A DNA stretch of 26,931 nucleotides, taken from assembly GCA_023150835.1 (NCBI GenBank), contig JAKLKB010000093.1:1-26931 (forward strand), read 5' to 3'. Under the pieces are notes generated by a model that saw only the letters and a list, made by a program, of their open reading frames with translations, made no database searches and had not been told where the DNA came from. Both the position numbers and the translations under genes were made by a program. The DNA is from Myxococcota bacterium. GTDB lineage: Bacteria; Myxococcota_C; UBA6777. This document shows, in pieces, positions 15,328-22,886 of the stretch (its first letter is position 1; every line of letters begins with the position of its first letter).

Positions 15328-16548
15328 ATGAAAAGATTCCGCGTGTTGTTGTGGGCGATGTTGTTGTCTTCTGTGAGCGTCGTGGCTTGCGGAGAAGAAT
15401 CGTTGGAGCGCCAAGCTGCGCCGTTGGCGATGACTTCGGTTCCTTCTTGGCTGCGTTATTTCCCGAATGATTGGGCTTGCGATCAGACGATGAAAGGCCG
15501 ATTTGTGGGAATCGATAGCGCGCATATGTACCGTTTCCCCGGAAAACTCGGCTATCGCTATACGTTTCATTTCAAAGCGACGTACCATCCGTCCAACGGC
15601 GCAGCGATCGCGATCTATACGCTCGACAACGGCGCACGCGTCGCTTACACCCGCGCTTCTTACAAAAACGAAGTGAGCGTCACCTACCAAGCCACCCGCA
15701 ATGTCGCTTATCTCGTGGCTGTGTATAGCTTGTGGCCTCGCACAACGGGAACGTACTCCTTGCACGCTGCTTGCGTCCGTACCCAATACTGCCTCGAATA
15801 CGAAACCGCAGACGAACAAGGCCAATCCTACCGCAATCTCTACGCGATCAACGTCTCTTCCGAAGCCGAAGCAAAACAACATCTCGCAAACGTCGGACCC
15901 ATCGTCACTTCCACCGTTCGCGAAGGCTCTTGCGCAAGCCAAAGCACCGCTTGCCCCTATTACTACGCCCCGATCTGCGCTGACACACCCGCTCCCCAAG
16001 GAACGCACAGCAACGTCTGCGCATTGCGCGCCCACATCCGCCAACAAGCCGGTGAAACCGGCCAATGGAAAGGTCATTGGGAAAAAGGTGTATGCAATCC
16101 AGAAGGTCAATTCTGCGGTGGTATCGCTGGTTTGCCTTGCCCCGAAGGTTACCAATGCGTTCTCGATGGCACCTATCCCGATGCTGGCGGAAAATGCAAA
16201 AAGACCGCTGTGTGCGATCCAACCAAGCCCGGTTATGATCCCTCCCAATGCCCCGTCGCTTGCAAACACGATTGTGATTGCGTTCGCATCGGTCGCGTTT
16301 GTCACGAAGGCTTCTGTGCTCCCCTTCGCCGCGCCAACTTCTGCACGTCTTGCACCGACGTCAACTGCAAAAAAGGTGAACCCTGTCTCCAACCCAACGA
16401 TGCCATCGGCATCTGCACTTGCACCGTTTCGGGTTGCCCCCAAGGTCAACTCTGCTGCACAGGCGGCGCTCGTCCCGCTCCCGGCATCGATCCTTATGCT
16501 TGTATGCCGATCGATCCTGCCACCAACTCTTGCCCTCTCCTTCCGTAA
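15328..16548 (+). CDS. Cys-rich surface lipoprotein with Kazal-like region
   Basis: The protein has 406 residues. The ATG at 15328 follows GGAGGGG. A short lipoprotein signal ends in the lipobox VVA|C with Cys21. Residues about 45-145 resemble a beta-rich pre-peptidase-type domain (RFPGKLGYRYTFHFKA, ending in YSLHAAC). From about 145 the protein is packed with cysteines: 31 in total, leaving 30 besides the lipidated one. A stretch CPYYYAPICA...NVCALRAHI resembles a Kazal-type inhibitor, then GQFCGGIAGLPCPEGYQC and further short Cys modules up to LCCTGG. It is exported, lipid-anchored and probably disulfide-bonded. Such proteins are common in Myxococcota. Protease inhibition is possible but unproven. 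Confidence 0.87.
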   Translation: MKRFRVLLWAMLLSSVSVVACGEESLERQAAPLAMTSVPSWLRYFPNDWACDQTMKGRFVGIDSAHMYRFPGKLGYRYTFHFKATYHPSNGAAIAIYTLDNGARVAYTRASYKNEVSVTYQATRNVAYLVAVYSLWPRTTGTYSLHAACVRTQYCLEYETADEQGQSYRNLYAINVSSEAEAKQHLANVGPIVTSTVREGSCASQSTACPYYYAPICADTPAPQGTHSNVCALRAHIRQQAGETGQWKGHWEKGVCNPEGQFCGGIAGLPCPEGYQCVLDGTYPDAGGKCKKTAVCDPTKPGYDPSQCPVACKHDCDCVRIGRVCHEGFCAPLRRANFCTSCTDVNCKKGEPCLQPNDAIGICTCTVSGCPQGQLCCTGGARPAPGIDPYACMPIDPATNSCPLLP

Positions 16549-16552
16549 TCTT

Positions 16553-16610
16553 CCTTCCCTCTCCCTGCGACGCTCGCAAAGCCTCGCTGCTGCCGCGAGG
16601 GGGAGGAAGG
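16553..16610 (+). terminator. Imperfect inverted repeat just after the lipoprotein stop
   Basis: CCTTCC...CTCCC (16553-16565) pairs imperfectly with GGGGGAGGAAGG (16599-16610), with an inner alternative stem CCTCGC/GCGAGG. It begins 5 nt after the stop codon. No T-run follows, so a terminator role is only plausible. Confidence 0.3.
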
Positions 16611-16667
16611 CAGAAAGTCTGAGCGCACAGAGATACCCCGCCGCCGTACTTTCCGTGGACTCTTCTT

Positions 16668-16793
16668 TTCGATATCCTCTGCGTGATGCCCGCGTTTTGT
16701 ACCCATGTAAGAGGGGGCCAGATGTGGCTTAACAAGGCGCGTATGGGGGCTGCCCCTACATCTTTACGATCACACAACGGGCGGATCTCGTAT
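16668..16793 (+). mobile_element. Miniature inverted-repeat element, degenerate copy
   Basis: The left end CGATATCC (16670-16677) and right end GGATCTCGTAT (16783-16793) correspond to the terminal inverted repeats of the family. The right half, from GGCTGCCCCTAC through TTTACGATCACACAACGGGCGG, matches the copy at 26707-26822 read on the other strand almost base for base. The left arm of the central hairpin is missing. The element fills the gap between two convergent genes. Confidence 0.55.
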
Positions 16794-16848
16794 CGTATGA
16801 TAAAAGACCTGCAAACACGGGGCTTTTTGTTCGCAAGCGGCTCCTTCT

Positions 16849-19029
16849 TCAAGAGAGGCCGAATTCTTTGCCTTGTTTGGCGCGCATGATGCGGGCGTAA
16901 AGTGGGGGGGCGATGCGGGAGAGCAGGTAAGACATCTTGGAGAGGGTGGAGGGAAGAAGCAGATCTTGTCGTTGTTCGATGGCAACGGCGATGGCGTCGG
17001 CGAGTTGCTCTGGGGAAGCGATCTGGCCGATGGTTTCGCGGATCTTGCTTTGTGTGCGTTGGCCGTTTCCTGAGAGAGCGTTTTGTTCGATGGCGGTTTG
17101 GGTGAAGGAGGGGCAGACCAACAGGACGTGGACGCCTGCGTCTTCGAGTTCAGCGCGCAAAGAGTCGAAGAATCCGTGGAGTGCGTGTTTGCTTGCGGCG
17201 TACCCTGTGCGTCCGATAAGGGGAGCAAAGCCCGCGACACTCGATATCGTTGCGATGGTGCCTTTGCGGGCCTTGAGGCTTGGGAGTGCGCATTGTGTGC
17301 AATGAACGGCCCCAAAGAAGTTGACATCCATTACGCGGTGAAGGACTTCGGCGCGTGTTTCGGAAAGCAGGCTGCGGTGGGTGATCCCCGCGTTGTTGAT
17401 CAGGATATCGATGGCCCCCCAATGCCCAAAGATCGCGTCGAAGGTGCGTTGACAAGCCGACAGATCGCGGATGTCGCAAACATACGTGAGTACTTCGCTG
17501 CCTTGTTCTGCGACCCTCCGACTTGTTTCGATCAAGCCCGTCTCCTCGACATCAAGCAGCGCAAGGCGGTGGTTCGGTTGCCCAAAGCGCAAGGCGAGAG
17601 CTCGCCCGATCCCTCCCGCTGCACCCGTGATCACGACGACTTTTGAAACCGAAACAGCGGAGGATGCGTGTTGTTTCGACGAAGAGGTCGATGCAGCGGA
17701 GGATGCGTGTTGTTTCGACGAAGAGGTCGATGCAGCGGAGGATGCGTGTTGTTTCGACGAAGAGGTCGATGCAGCGGAGGATGCGTGTTGTTTCGACGAA
17801 GAGGCCGATGCAGCGGGAAGAGGGGGAGATGTTCCCTGTTTGCTTTGGAGGTAGAGGAAGAAGACTTCGCGGGATGTTTTTTGGGGGGTATAGCCGAGAT
17901 CGCGTTTGAGCCGTTCGTTCGAGAGGACAGGGCGGTGTTTGAGGAACAAGATCTGTTCGGGTCCGTACTGCGTCAGATTCCATCGCTTGAGGTGAGTGAG
18001 CGATTGTTCGAGTAGAGCGGGAGGGAGCGCGACATAGGGTTTTCCAAGAAGTTTTGCGATCTCGCGCAGAGTGAGGATGCCGTCACCGATTAGATTGTAG
18101 ATGCCTGTTTTCGGGGTATGGATGCCGATCAGGAGGGCCTGCACGACGTCTTGATCCCAGACAAATTGGAAGGGGACGGTGGAGCCTCTGAGACCTGTGA
18201 TGATCGGCTTTTCAAAGATATCGGTGATTTGATTGGAAACGGACGCGCCAAGGATGGTTCCGGGGCGCAAGATAAGCTGTTGAAGTTGAGGGGATTGTGC
18301 GCGCACTTGCGCGAGATACTCTTCCACAAGCCGCTTGTGATCCGAATAGGCGAAGACCTGATTTCCACGCAGAGGGCAATCCTCGGTGAGTAGGGGAGGA
18401 TTGTCGGGGTGATAGCCATAAGCCGCACCGCTGCTTGTGACGATCAGTTTTTTTCCTTGGTGGGCAAGGAAAGCGCGAACGACATTTTTTGTGCCTTCGA
18501 CATCTACCGCGTATTGAAAGGCCCGATCCATGCCCTTGGGCGGAGTCACGATCGAAGCGAGGTGGACGAGCGTATCGATCTTGTATCGCGCAAACACACC
18601 CGCGATCGAAGGATCACGGATATCTTGTTGAAGATAGGTGATGCCGTCGATGCGTTCGGACTGATCAGGGATTCGGATATCCATCGCAACGATGGTGTGG
18701 AATCCCCTCGGCTCCTGCGCCAACGCACGCAAGAGCAAACGACCGATGTATCCGCCCGCACCTGTAATCAATAACGCACTCCGCTGCTCGGTTCTTTGCG
18801 GATCGCAAAACTCCATTAGGCCGTCTGTTGTGGACTGTTCTTGTCTTCTTTGCGTGCTTTGCGTGCTTTGCGTGCTTTGCGTGCTTTGCGTGCTTTGCGT
18901 GCTTTGCGTGCTTTCCGTGTTTTCCGTGTTTAGCGAAGGGCGGGACTCCATTAGGCCGTCTGCTGTGGACTGTTCTTGTCTTCTTTCCGTGTTTTCCGTG
19001 TTTTCCGTGGACAGGTTTGGGTTGGTCAT
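16849..19029 (-). CDS. Double short-chain dehydrogenase: NAD-dependent epimerase/reductase fused to classical SDR
   Basis: Two Rossmann-fold oxidoreductases are joined in one 726-residue frame. The first (about 84-395) is an extended SDR with GAGGYIG (90-96) and YSDHK (YxxxK). The second (about 460-726) is a classical SDR with TGAAGGIG, INNAG, a Ser in ISSVAG and YAASK, so both look catalytically complete. They are linked by four copies of a 13-residue Ser/Ala-rich unit (SSSKQHASSAAST), encoded by a 39-bp tandem repeat. The first 75 residues are translated 9-bp repeat (STQ and TEN units) plus a duplicated RRQEQST-x-DGLME. They may be untranslated or useless: the ATG at 18816 would start just before the first domain, though it lacks a clear ribosome site. 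Substrates are unknown. The gene follows the thiamine-diphosphate enzyme gene by 58 nt. Confidence 0.85.
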   Translation of the reverse strand: MTNPNLSTENTENTERRQEQSTADGLMESRPSLNTENTESTQSTQSTQSTQSTQSTQSTQRRQEQSTTDGLMEFCDPQRTEQRSALLITGAGGYIGRLLLRALAQEPRGFHTIVAMDIRIPDQSERIDGITYLQQDIRDPSIAGVFARYKIDTLVHLASIVTPPKGMDRAFQYAVDVEGTKNVVRAFLAHQGKKLIVTSSGAAYGYHPDNPPLLTEDCPLRGNQVFAYSDHKRLVEEYLAQVRAQSPQLQQLILRPGTILGASVSNQITDIFEKPIITGLRGSTVPFQFVWDQDVVQALLIGIHTPKTGIYNLIGDGILTLREIAKLLGKPYVALPPALLEQSLTHLKRWNLTQYGPEQILFLKHRPVLSNERLKRDLGYTPQKTSREVFFLYLQSKQGTSPPLPAASASSSKQHASSAASTSSSKQHASSAASTSSSKQHASSAASTSSSKQHASSAVSVSKVVVITGAAGGIGRALALRFGQPNHRLALLDVEETGLIETSRRVAEQGSEVLTYVCDIRDLSACQRTFDAIFGHWGAIDILINNAGITHRSLLSETRAEVLHRVMDVNFFGAVHCTQCALPSLKARKGTIATISSVAGFAPLIGRTGYAASKHALHGFFDSLRAELEDAGVHVLLVCPSFTQTAIEQNALSGNGQRTQSKIRETIGQIASPEQLADAIAVAIEQRQDLLLPSTLSKMSYLLSRIAPPLYARIMRAKQGKEFGLS
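17654..17809 (-). repeat. 39-bp in-frame tandem repeat encoding the interdomain linker
   Basis: Four copies lie at 17654-17692, 17693-17731, 17732-17770 and 17771-17809. The outer copies differ by single bases from the inner two. The unit is 13 codons, so copy number can change without breaking the frame. Confidence 0.95.
18848..18928 (-). repeat. 9-bp tandem repeat in the 5' part of the double-SDR gene
   Basis: Seven perfect CTTTGCGTG units (18848-18910) are followed by two variants, CTTTCCGTG and TTTTCCGTG. A second small array of three variants is at 18983-19009. Each array follows a copy of a 46-bp segment starting CTCCATTAGGCCGTCTG (18811 and 18947), so the whole block was duplicated with a 136-bp offset. 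Confidence 0.93.
18983..19009 (-). repeat. 9-bp tandem repeat, second short array
   Basis: Three units (CTTTCCGTG, TTTTCCGTG, TTTTCCGTG) lie near the annotated start of the double-SDR gene and encode TENTE. They belong to the same family as 18848-18928 and 1-135. Confidence 0.85.
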
Positions 19030-19087
19030 TATCGTTTCTCTCGGGTGTTGGGGGGGGGAGGAAGTTTTCCGAAAGAGCGGGGGGGGA

Positions 19088-20848
19088 TTAGCCAGCGGGT
19101 TCTTGGTGCATATCCTTGAAGGTTTTGAGATTGGGAGCCCACATATGTTTGGTGGGGTCGACGTCGACGTGGATCACGGAGCAACGGCCCGAAGATTGTG
19201 CGCGTTCGAGGGCTTCGCGCAGACCGAATGGATCGGCGACTCGTTCACCATAAGCGCCCATTGCGCGGGCGAGTTGGTCAAATTCGATCTCATGCAGATC
19301 GGTGTTGATGGTTTCTTCGGGGCTGAGGGATTTCATCAGCAAGGTTTTGAGGGGTTTGAGGGCGAATTGTTGGTTGATCTTGACCATGCCCCACTGTTTG
19401 TCGCAGAGGACGAGGTAGATAATGGGGAGATGATTTCGGACAGCGGTTTCGATCTCTTGCATGTGAAAGCCCATCGCACCGTCACCGATGATGCAATAGA
19501 CTTGGCGTTGGGGGTAGGCGATTTGCGCGCCGATGGCTTGGGAGACACCCGCACCGAGCATGCCCATTTTGGGGGTTCCGACGAGGGCGTTGGGTGTGCG
19601 GACTTGGTGGAAAAAGTGCGCCCAGATCGAGGTATTTCCGCCGTCGATCACGATAATCGCGTCATCATCAAAGAAGTCTCGGCAAGCGACGGGTACATGG
19701 GCGGGGTGCATGGGGATGGCGTGATCTTGGAGCATCTTGTCGAGTTCTTGTCGGCGCTTTTGCGTGTTTTGGAGGATGCTTTGTCGGGCTTGTTGGCGGT
19801 GGGAAGGGATGGCGGGATGGAGGCGTTCGAGTTCCTTGTTGAGGGCTTGGAGGAAAGTCTTGCAATCGGCTTGGATGGCGAGGTCGATGGGGCGGATATT
19901 TCCGAGGATCTCGGGATCGATATCAACTTGGATCATCTTTTGTTCGTTGGGTTTGGCCCAATAGGGGGCTTTGCCCCACCAATCGGTTTCACCGAGTCGG
20001 GAGCCTAGAACAAGCACGATGTCGGCCTTGTTTCGGGCTTCTGCGACGGCGTCCACATAGTGCATATGGGCGAGGCCCTCGGTGCGTTCGTCCAAAGCGG
20101 CGCGTGCAGCCCAACTGGTGGTGATCGTGGCTTGGAGTAGGCGTGCGGTTTCTTGAAGTTCGGCGAAGGCTTGGGCATGGATTACGCCTGAACCAACGTG
20201 GAGAAGGGGCTGTTTGGCATCCATGAGCATACGGCAAGCTGCGTGGATTTGGGTGGTGGTGGGGGCCAAGGGTTCAAGGACGCGGTAGCTGCTTGGGGAG
20301 CGAAACCATGTCGGATCGAGATCGTAGGTGGTATTCATGATATCTTCGGGGACATCGAGGTGTACGACGCCCGGGCGTCCTGTAAAACTGATCCGCAGCG
20401 CACGTCGCATCAGCTCTGCCACGCGGTCGATCGAGGGGACTGCGCAGCTCCATTTGGTCATGGGGCGGGTGACATCGACTTGGGGGAAGTATTGGTAAGT
20501 GCCGCCGCGTTCGGGATAGCTGATCCCTGTGCGGCGGGAACTTGTGATCAACAAAACGCGGTGGCCTTCGGCCTGTTCGACGGCGACGCCGGGGAGGATA
20601 TTGGCGACTCCGGGTCCGTTGCTTGCCATACACACGCCCAAACCTCCCGTGAGTCGGGCATAAGCGCCAGCCATGTGCGCTGCGCAAGTTTCATGGCGTG
20701 GGGAGATCAAAGCGATCCCGTTTTCTTCGAGCGTAGAGTAAAAGCCAAAATAAGTTCCATCGATGATGCCGAATACGTGCTTGACGCCTTCTGCGGCCAA
20801 CATCCGAGAGAGGATCTCACCGCCTTTGATCTTGTTTGGTTTTGCCAT
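19088..20848 (-). CDS. Thiamine-diphosphate-dependent enzyme, acetolactate synthase-like
   Basis: The 586 residues have the three-domain layout of the acetolactate synthase / pyruvate oxidase / decarboxylase family. The N-terminal pyrimidine-binding domain has the cofactor-activating Glu53 in SPRHETCAAHMAGA and the segment MASNGPGVAN. A central domain holds VLVLGSRLGETD. The C-terminal diphosphate-binding domain starts its motif at GDGAMGF (455-461) and ends it in CDKQWG, with Asp where the metal-binding Asn often sits. The true reaction cannot be read from sequence. No small regulatory subunit gene is nearby, so a branched-chain amino acid role is not supported. I chose the ATG at 20848; the frame is open to 21406, but the extra 186 residues look non-coding and would cross the promoter of the divergent regulator gene. 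Confidence 0.88.
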   Translation of the reverse strand: MAKPNKIKGGEILSRMLAAEGVKHVFGIIDGTYFGFYSTLEENGIALISPRHETCAAHMAGAYARLTGGLGVCMASNGPGVANILPGVAVEQAEGHRVLLITSSRRTGISYPERGGTYQYFPQVDVTRPMTKWSCAVPSIDRVAELMRRALRISFTGRPGVVHLDVPEDIMNTTYDLDPTWFRSPSSYRVLEPLAPTTTQIHAACRMLMDAKQPLLHVGSGVIHAQAFAELQETARLLQATITTSWAARAALDERTEGLAHMHYVDAVAEARNKADIVLVLGSRLGETDWWGKAPYWAKPNEQKMIQVDIDPEILGNIRPIDLAIQADCKTFLQALNKELERLHPAIPSHRQQARQSILQNTQKRRQELDKMLQDHAIPMHPAHVPVACRDFFDDDAIIVIDGGNTSIWAHFFHQVRTPNALVGTPKMGMLGAGVSQAIGAQIAYPQRQVYCIIGDGAMGFHMQEIETAVRNHLPIIYLVLCDKQWGMVKINQQFALKPLKTLLMKSLSPEETINTDLHEIEFDQLARAMGAYGERVADPFGLREALERAQSSGRCSVIHVDVDPTKHMWAPNLKTFKDMHQEPAG

Positions 20849-21267
20849 CTGTTGTTCTTTCTTTTGCAGGGTGCGCCCCTGTTGAGTGGAGGTCGTTGGA
20901 GCAGTGTGTACCGAGGAGCATCTTCGGAAACGCTGCTTCTTTCGCGCAGTTTCAGGTCGTCGGATCATATACCGAGGGGCATGTGCGATGAGAGCCGATG
21001 TTCTCGGCAAGACGGGCGAGATAGAGATATCTGAGAAATCAGCAAACGTCACCAAGAGAGACGTGGGGATCTTCTTGGAAATATCGCCAAGATAGCAGCC
21101 TTTCCAAAAAAGGGTCAAGGCATTTTTCTCGACAAAAGCGCAGCGGGCGCAGAGAAGAGGCTTGACAGAGTGCAGGATGCTCCCTACAGTCGGCCTTTCT
21201 GTGATCTTTTCGAGGCCCACCTTGCTGCTTTGGGTGAGGTGTGGGCGTGTCGGTGGCATAGGACAAC
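20849..21267. other. Divergent intergenic region thiamine-diphosphate enzyme / XRE regulator
   Basis: The 419-bp gap holds a strong plus-strand promoter at 21162-21190 and a weak stem-loop CTTGG/CCAAG near 21075. I found no TGAAC-type operator here and no gene. Confidence 0.6.
21162..21190 (+). promoter_or_regulatory. Sigma-70-type promoter of the XRE regulator gene
   Basis: A perfect TTGACA (21162-21167) is followed after 17 bp by TACAGT (21185-21190, four of six consensus bases). Transcription would start near 21197, about 70 nt before the ATG. Confidence 0.65.
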
Positions 21268-22107
21268 ATGGCCGTATTGAAAGACTTTCCTGCGCGTGTG
21301 CGTGCGAGACGCGAAGCGATGGGCTACACAGCCGAAGAACTCGCAGCCCATATCGGGGTCCAAGGCTCGTTTGTGGAGCGGATCGAAGAGGGGACGTATA
21401 TCCCAAAGCCCGATGTTGCGAGGCGTTTGGCGTATGCTCTTGAAGAAGCCGAAAACGACTACATGGAATGGGCCGGGCAACGGCTGTCTGCGGTCGAAAA
21501 ACCTCCGCCCAAACCTGCCCCTCGTCCTCGATATCCCGAAGCCCGCGAAGCCTTGATCGAGCTTTGCGAAGACCCCGAAGCGGCGCGCCAACTGTTTAGT
21601 GGCTCGTCGATCGGCCCCCTCGAAGCAGCCCTCTACGGTCTTTTGATCGACGGGATGTCGCAGCGGATGGCCGATTTTGGCTTTTGGGGATTCCTCCCGC
21701 CCTCGGACCCCTCGCGAGCCAACCAAGCCTCCGCGATCGATGGACCCCTCTTGCTCGAAGCCTTTTTCGAGATGCTGATCCATCCCGAAGGCGAGGCCGC
21801 CGATTACAAAAAAGTGTTCTCAGAGATGCTCGTTTCGTGGGCCTACGGCCCCGCACCCCACCACATCCTTGCACGCTTTCCTGACGGCCAACAACGCAGC
21901 TTTCGTCTCGCGTTGGTCGATCAACAAGGCTCCATTATCCCCGCCCTTCATCCCGAAGACCCCTTCTATGCGCTTTATCGTATGCTAACGCCTGTTCAAC
22001 GCGCCGATATCGCCGAGATTACCCGCGTCTTTCTTCGTCGCGATGGGCGACTCGAGATCCAAGCCGCACTCGAAGCACTCACCCGCTGGCACAAGATCCC
22101 TCGTTGA
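21268..22107 (+). CDS. XRE-family helix-turn-helix protein
   Basis: The 279 residues start with a Cro/C1-type helix-turn-helix (about 8-62: RVRARREAMGYTAEELAAHI, then GSFVERIEEGTYIPKP). A short Pro-rich linker (about 76-90, PPPKPAPRPRYP) leads to a helical C-terminal domain of about 190 residues with no motif I recognise, so it may bind a ligand or partner. It is probably a DNA-binding regulator, though proteins of this build can have other partners. The gene stands alone and diverges from the thiamine-diphosphate enzyme gene, which makes that gene a candidate target. The last eight codons, stop included, are the first part of a 36-bp tandem repeat. Confidence 0.85.
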   Translation: MAVLKDFPARVRARREAMGYTAEELAAHIGVQGSFVERIEEGTYIPKPDVARRLAYALEEAENDYMEWAGQRLSAVEKPPPKPAPRPRYPEAREALIELCEDPEAARQLFSGSSIGPLEAALYGLLIDGMSQRMADFGFWGFLPPSDPSRANQASAIDGPLLLEAFFEMLIHPEGEAADYKKVFSEMLVSWAYGPAPHHILARFPDGQQRSFRLALVDQQGSIIPALHPEDPFYALYRMLTPVQRADIAEITRVFLRRDGRLEIQAALEALTRWHKIPR

Positions 22108-22191
22108 TCCGTCCTTCCCCGCTGGCACAAGATCCCTCGTTGATCCGTCCTTCCCCGCTGGCACAAGCTCCCTCGTTGCTCCGTCCGTTGT
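22084..22191 (+). repeat. 36-bp tandem repeat spanning the regulator stop codon
   Basis: Two perfect copies (22084-22119 and 22120-22155) and a third divergent one (22156-22191) are present. The unit encodes RWHKIPR-stop plus 12 further bases, so each of the first two copies carries the same in-frame TGA. The gene end has evidently been copied into its own 3' region. Confidence 0.95.
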
Positions 22192-22285
22192 GTACATAAA
22201 GAGGTAGGGGCAGCCACAGGGGGCTGCCCAATAGTCGGGCGTTTACGTACTATCCTTTGCTGTGTGCATCGCTCGGATATCGTAT
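22178..22285 (-). mobile_element. Miniature inverted-repeat element between convergent genes
   Basis: The right end GGATATCGTAT (22275-22285), the centre GGGCAGCC/GGCTGCCC (22208-22229) and the piece CCGTTGTGT on the left match the family at 26707-26822 in the same orientation. The left terminal repeat is eroded and merges with the third 36-bp repeat. Its hairpin lies between the ends of the XRE gene and adk and could act as a bidirectional terminator. Confidence 0.55.
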
Positions 22286-22296
22286 CTCTCGCAGAC

Positions 22297-22860
22297 CTAA
22301 GCAAGGGCCTCTTTGATGCGCTGTTCGACTTCTTGGACAGTCCCCATGCCGTCGATCTTTTTGATCTTGCCGGTGCCTGCGTAATAGCCGATCAGGGGGG
22401 AGGTTTGTTCGTTGTAGACGCTGAGTCGTTTGCGGATGGTGGCTTCGTTGTCGTCGCTGCGACCTTCGATCTCAGCGCGTTTGAGGAGCCGTTGGACGAC
22501 GGCTTCTTCGTCGACTTCGAGGAGAACGACGGCATAGAGGGGGGCATGGAGTTCTTGAAGGAGTTGATCGAGGGCTTGGGCTTGGGCGGTCGTGCGGGGG
22601 AATCCATCAAAGAGGACGCGGATATCGGCCATCTGTTGAAGTTCAGCGCGGACCATCCCGATGATCACGTCGTCGGAGACGAGCTTTCCAGCGTCCATAA
22701 TCTGCTTGGCTTGGACGCCAAGATCAGTGCCACGTCGGACATGATCGCGGAGCATATCACCTGTGGAAAGTTGCTTGAGTTGGCGATTTTCGCAGATCTT
22801 GGTAGCTTGCGTGCCTTTGCCTGCGCCGGGTGGACCCATAAAGATCAAGGTTTCATTCAT
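22297..22860 (-). CDS. adk: Adenylate kinase, short form
   Basis: It catalyses ATP + AMP to 2 ADP in the cytoplasm. The 187 residues show the P-loop GPPGAGKGT (9-17), the AMP-binding segment STGDMLRDHV and DGFPR (85-89). The LID region (about 122-145, RAEIEGRSDD...RKRLSVY) is short and has no zinc-binding cysteines, so this is the lidless short type, smaller than the roughly 214-residue E. coli enzyme. The ATG at 22860 follows AAGGAG with 9-nt spacing; the in-frame TTG further up overlaps that site and is not the start. It lies 26 nt after korB and is probably read with korA-korB, an uncommon place for adk. Confidence 0.95.
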   Translation of the reverse strand: MNETLIFMGPPGAGKGTQATKICENRQLKQLSTGDMLRDHVRRGTDLGVQAKQIMDAGKLVSDDVIIGMVRAELQQMADIRVLFDGFPRTTAQAQALDQLLQELHAPLYAVVLLEVDEEAVVQRLLKRAEIEGRSDDNEATIRKRLSVYNEQTSPLIGYYAGTGKIKKIDGMGTVQEVEQRIKEALA

Positions 22861-22886
22861 CAAAAAAAACTCCTTCAAGCAAGGGG

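Larger units (their letters stand above)
16549..16848. other. Convergent intergenic region
   Basis: The 300 bp between the lipoprotein stop and the double-dehydrogenase stop hold the imperfect inverted repeat (16553-16610), two units of the 9-bp repeat family (CGTACTTTCCGTGG, about 16645-16658) and the degenerate miniature element (16668-16793). No gene was found. Confidence 0.7.

Noticed and set aside
15199-16449. 416-codon minus-strand frame
   Set aside because: It is antisense to the lipoprotein gene, which has a lipobox, ribosome site, promoter and Cys modules; the antisense product has no recognisable feature.
19088-20848. Loss of the metal-binding Asn in the thiamine-diphosphate motif (CD instead of NN)
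   Set aside because: Asp at this position is an acidic, metal-compatible replacement seen in parts of the superfamily, so it is not evidence of inactivity.
20849-21406. N-terminal extension of the thiamine-diphosphate enzyme to 772 residues
   Set aside because: The added residues look random, overlap the divergent XRE gene and its promoter, and precede a start (ATG at 20848) that matches where the family begins.
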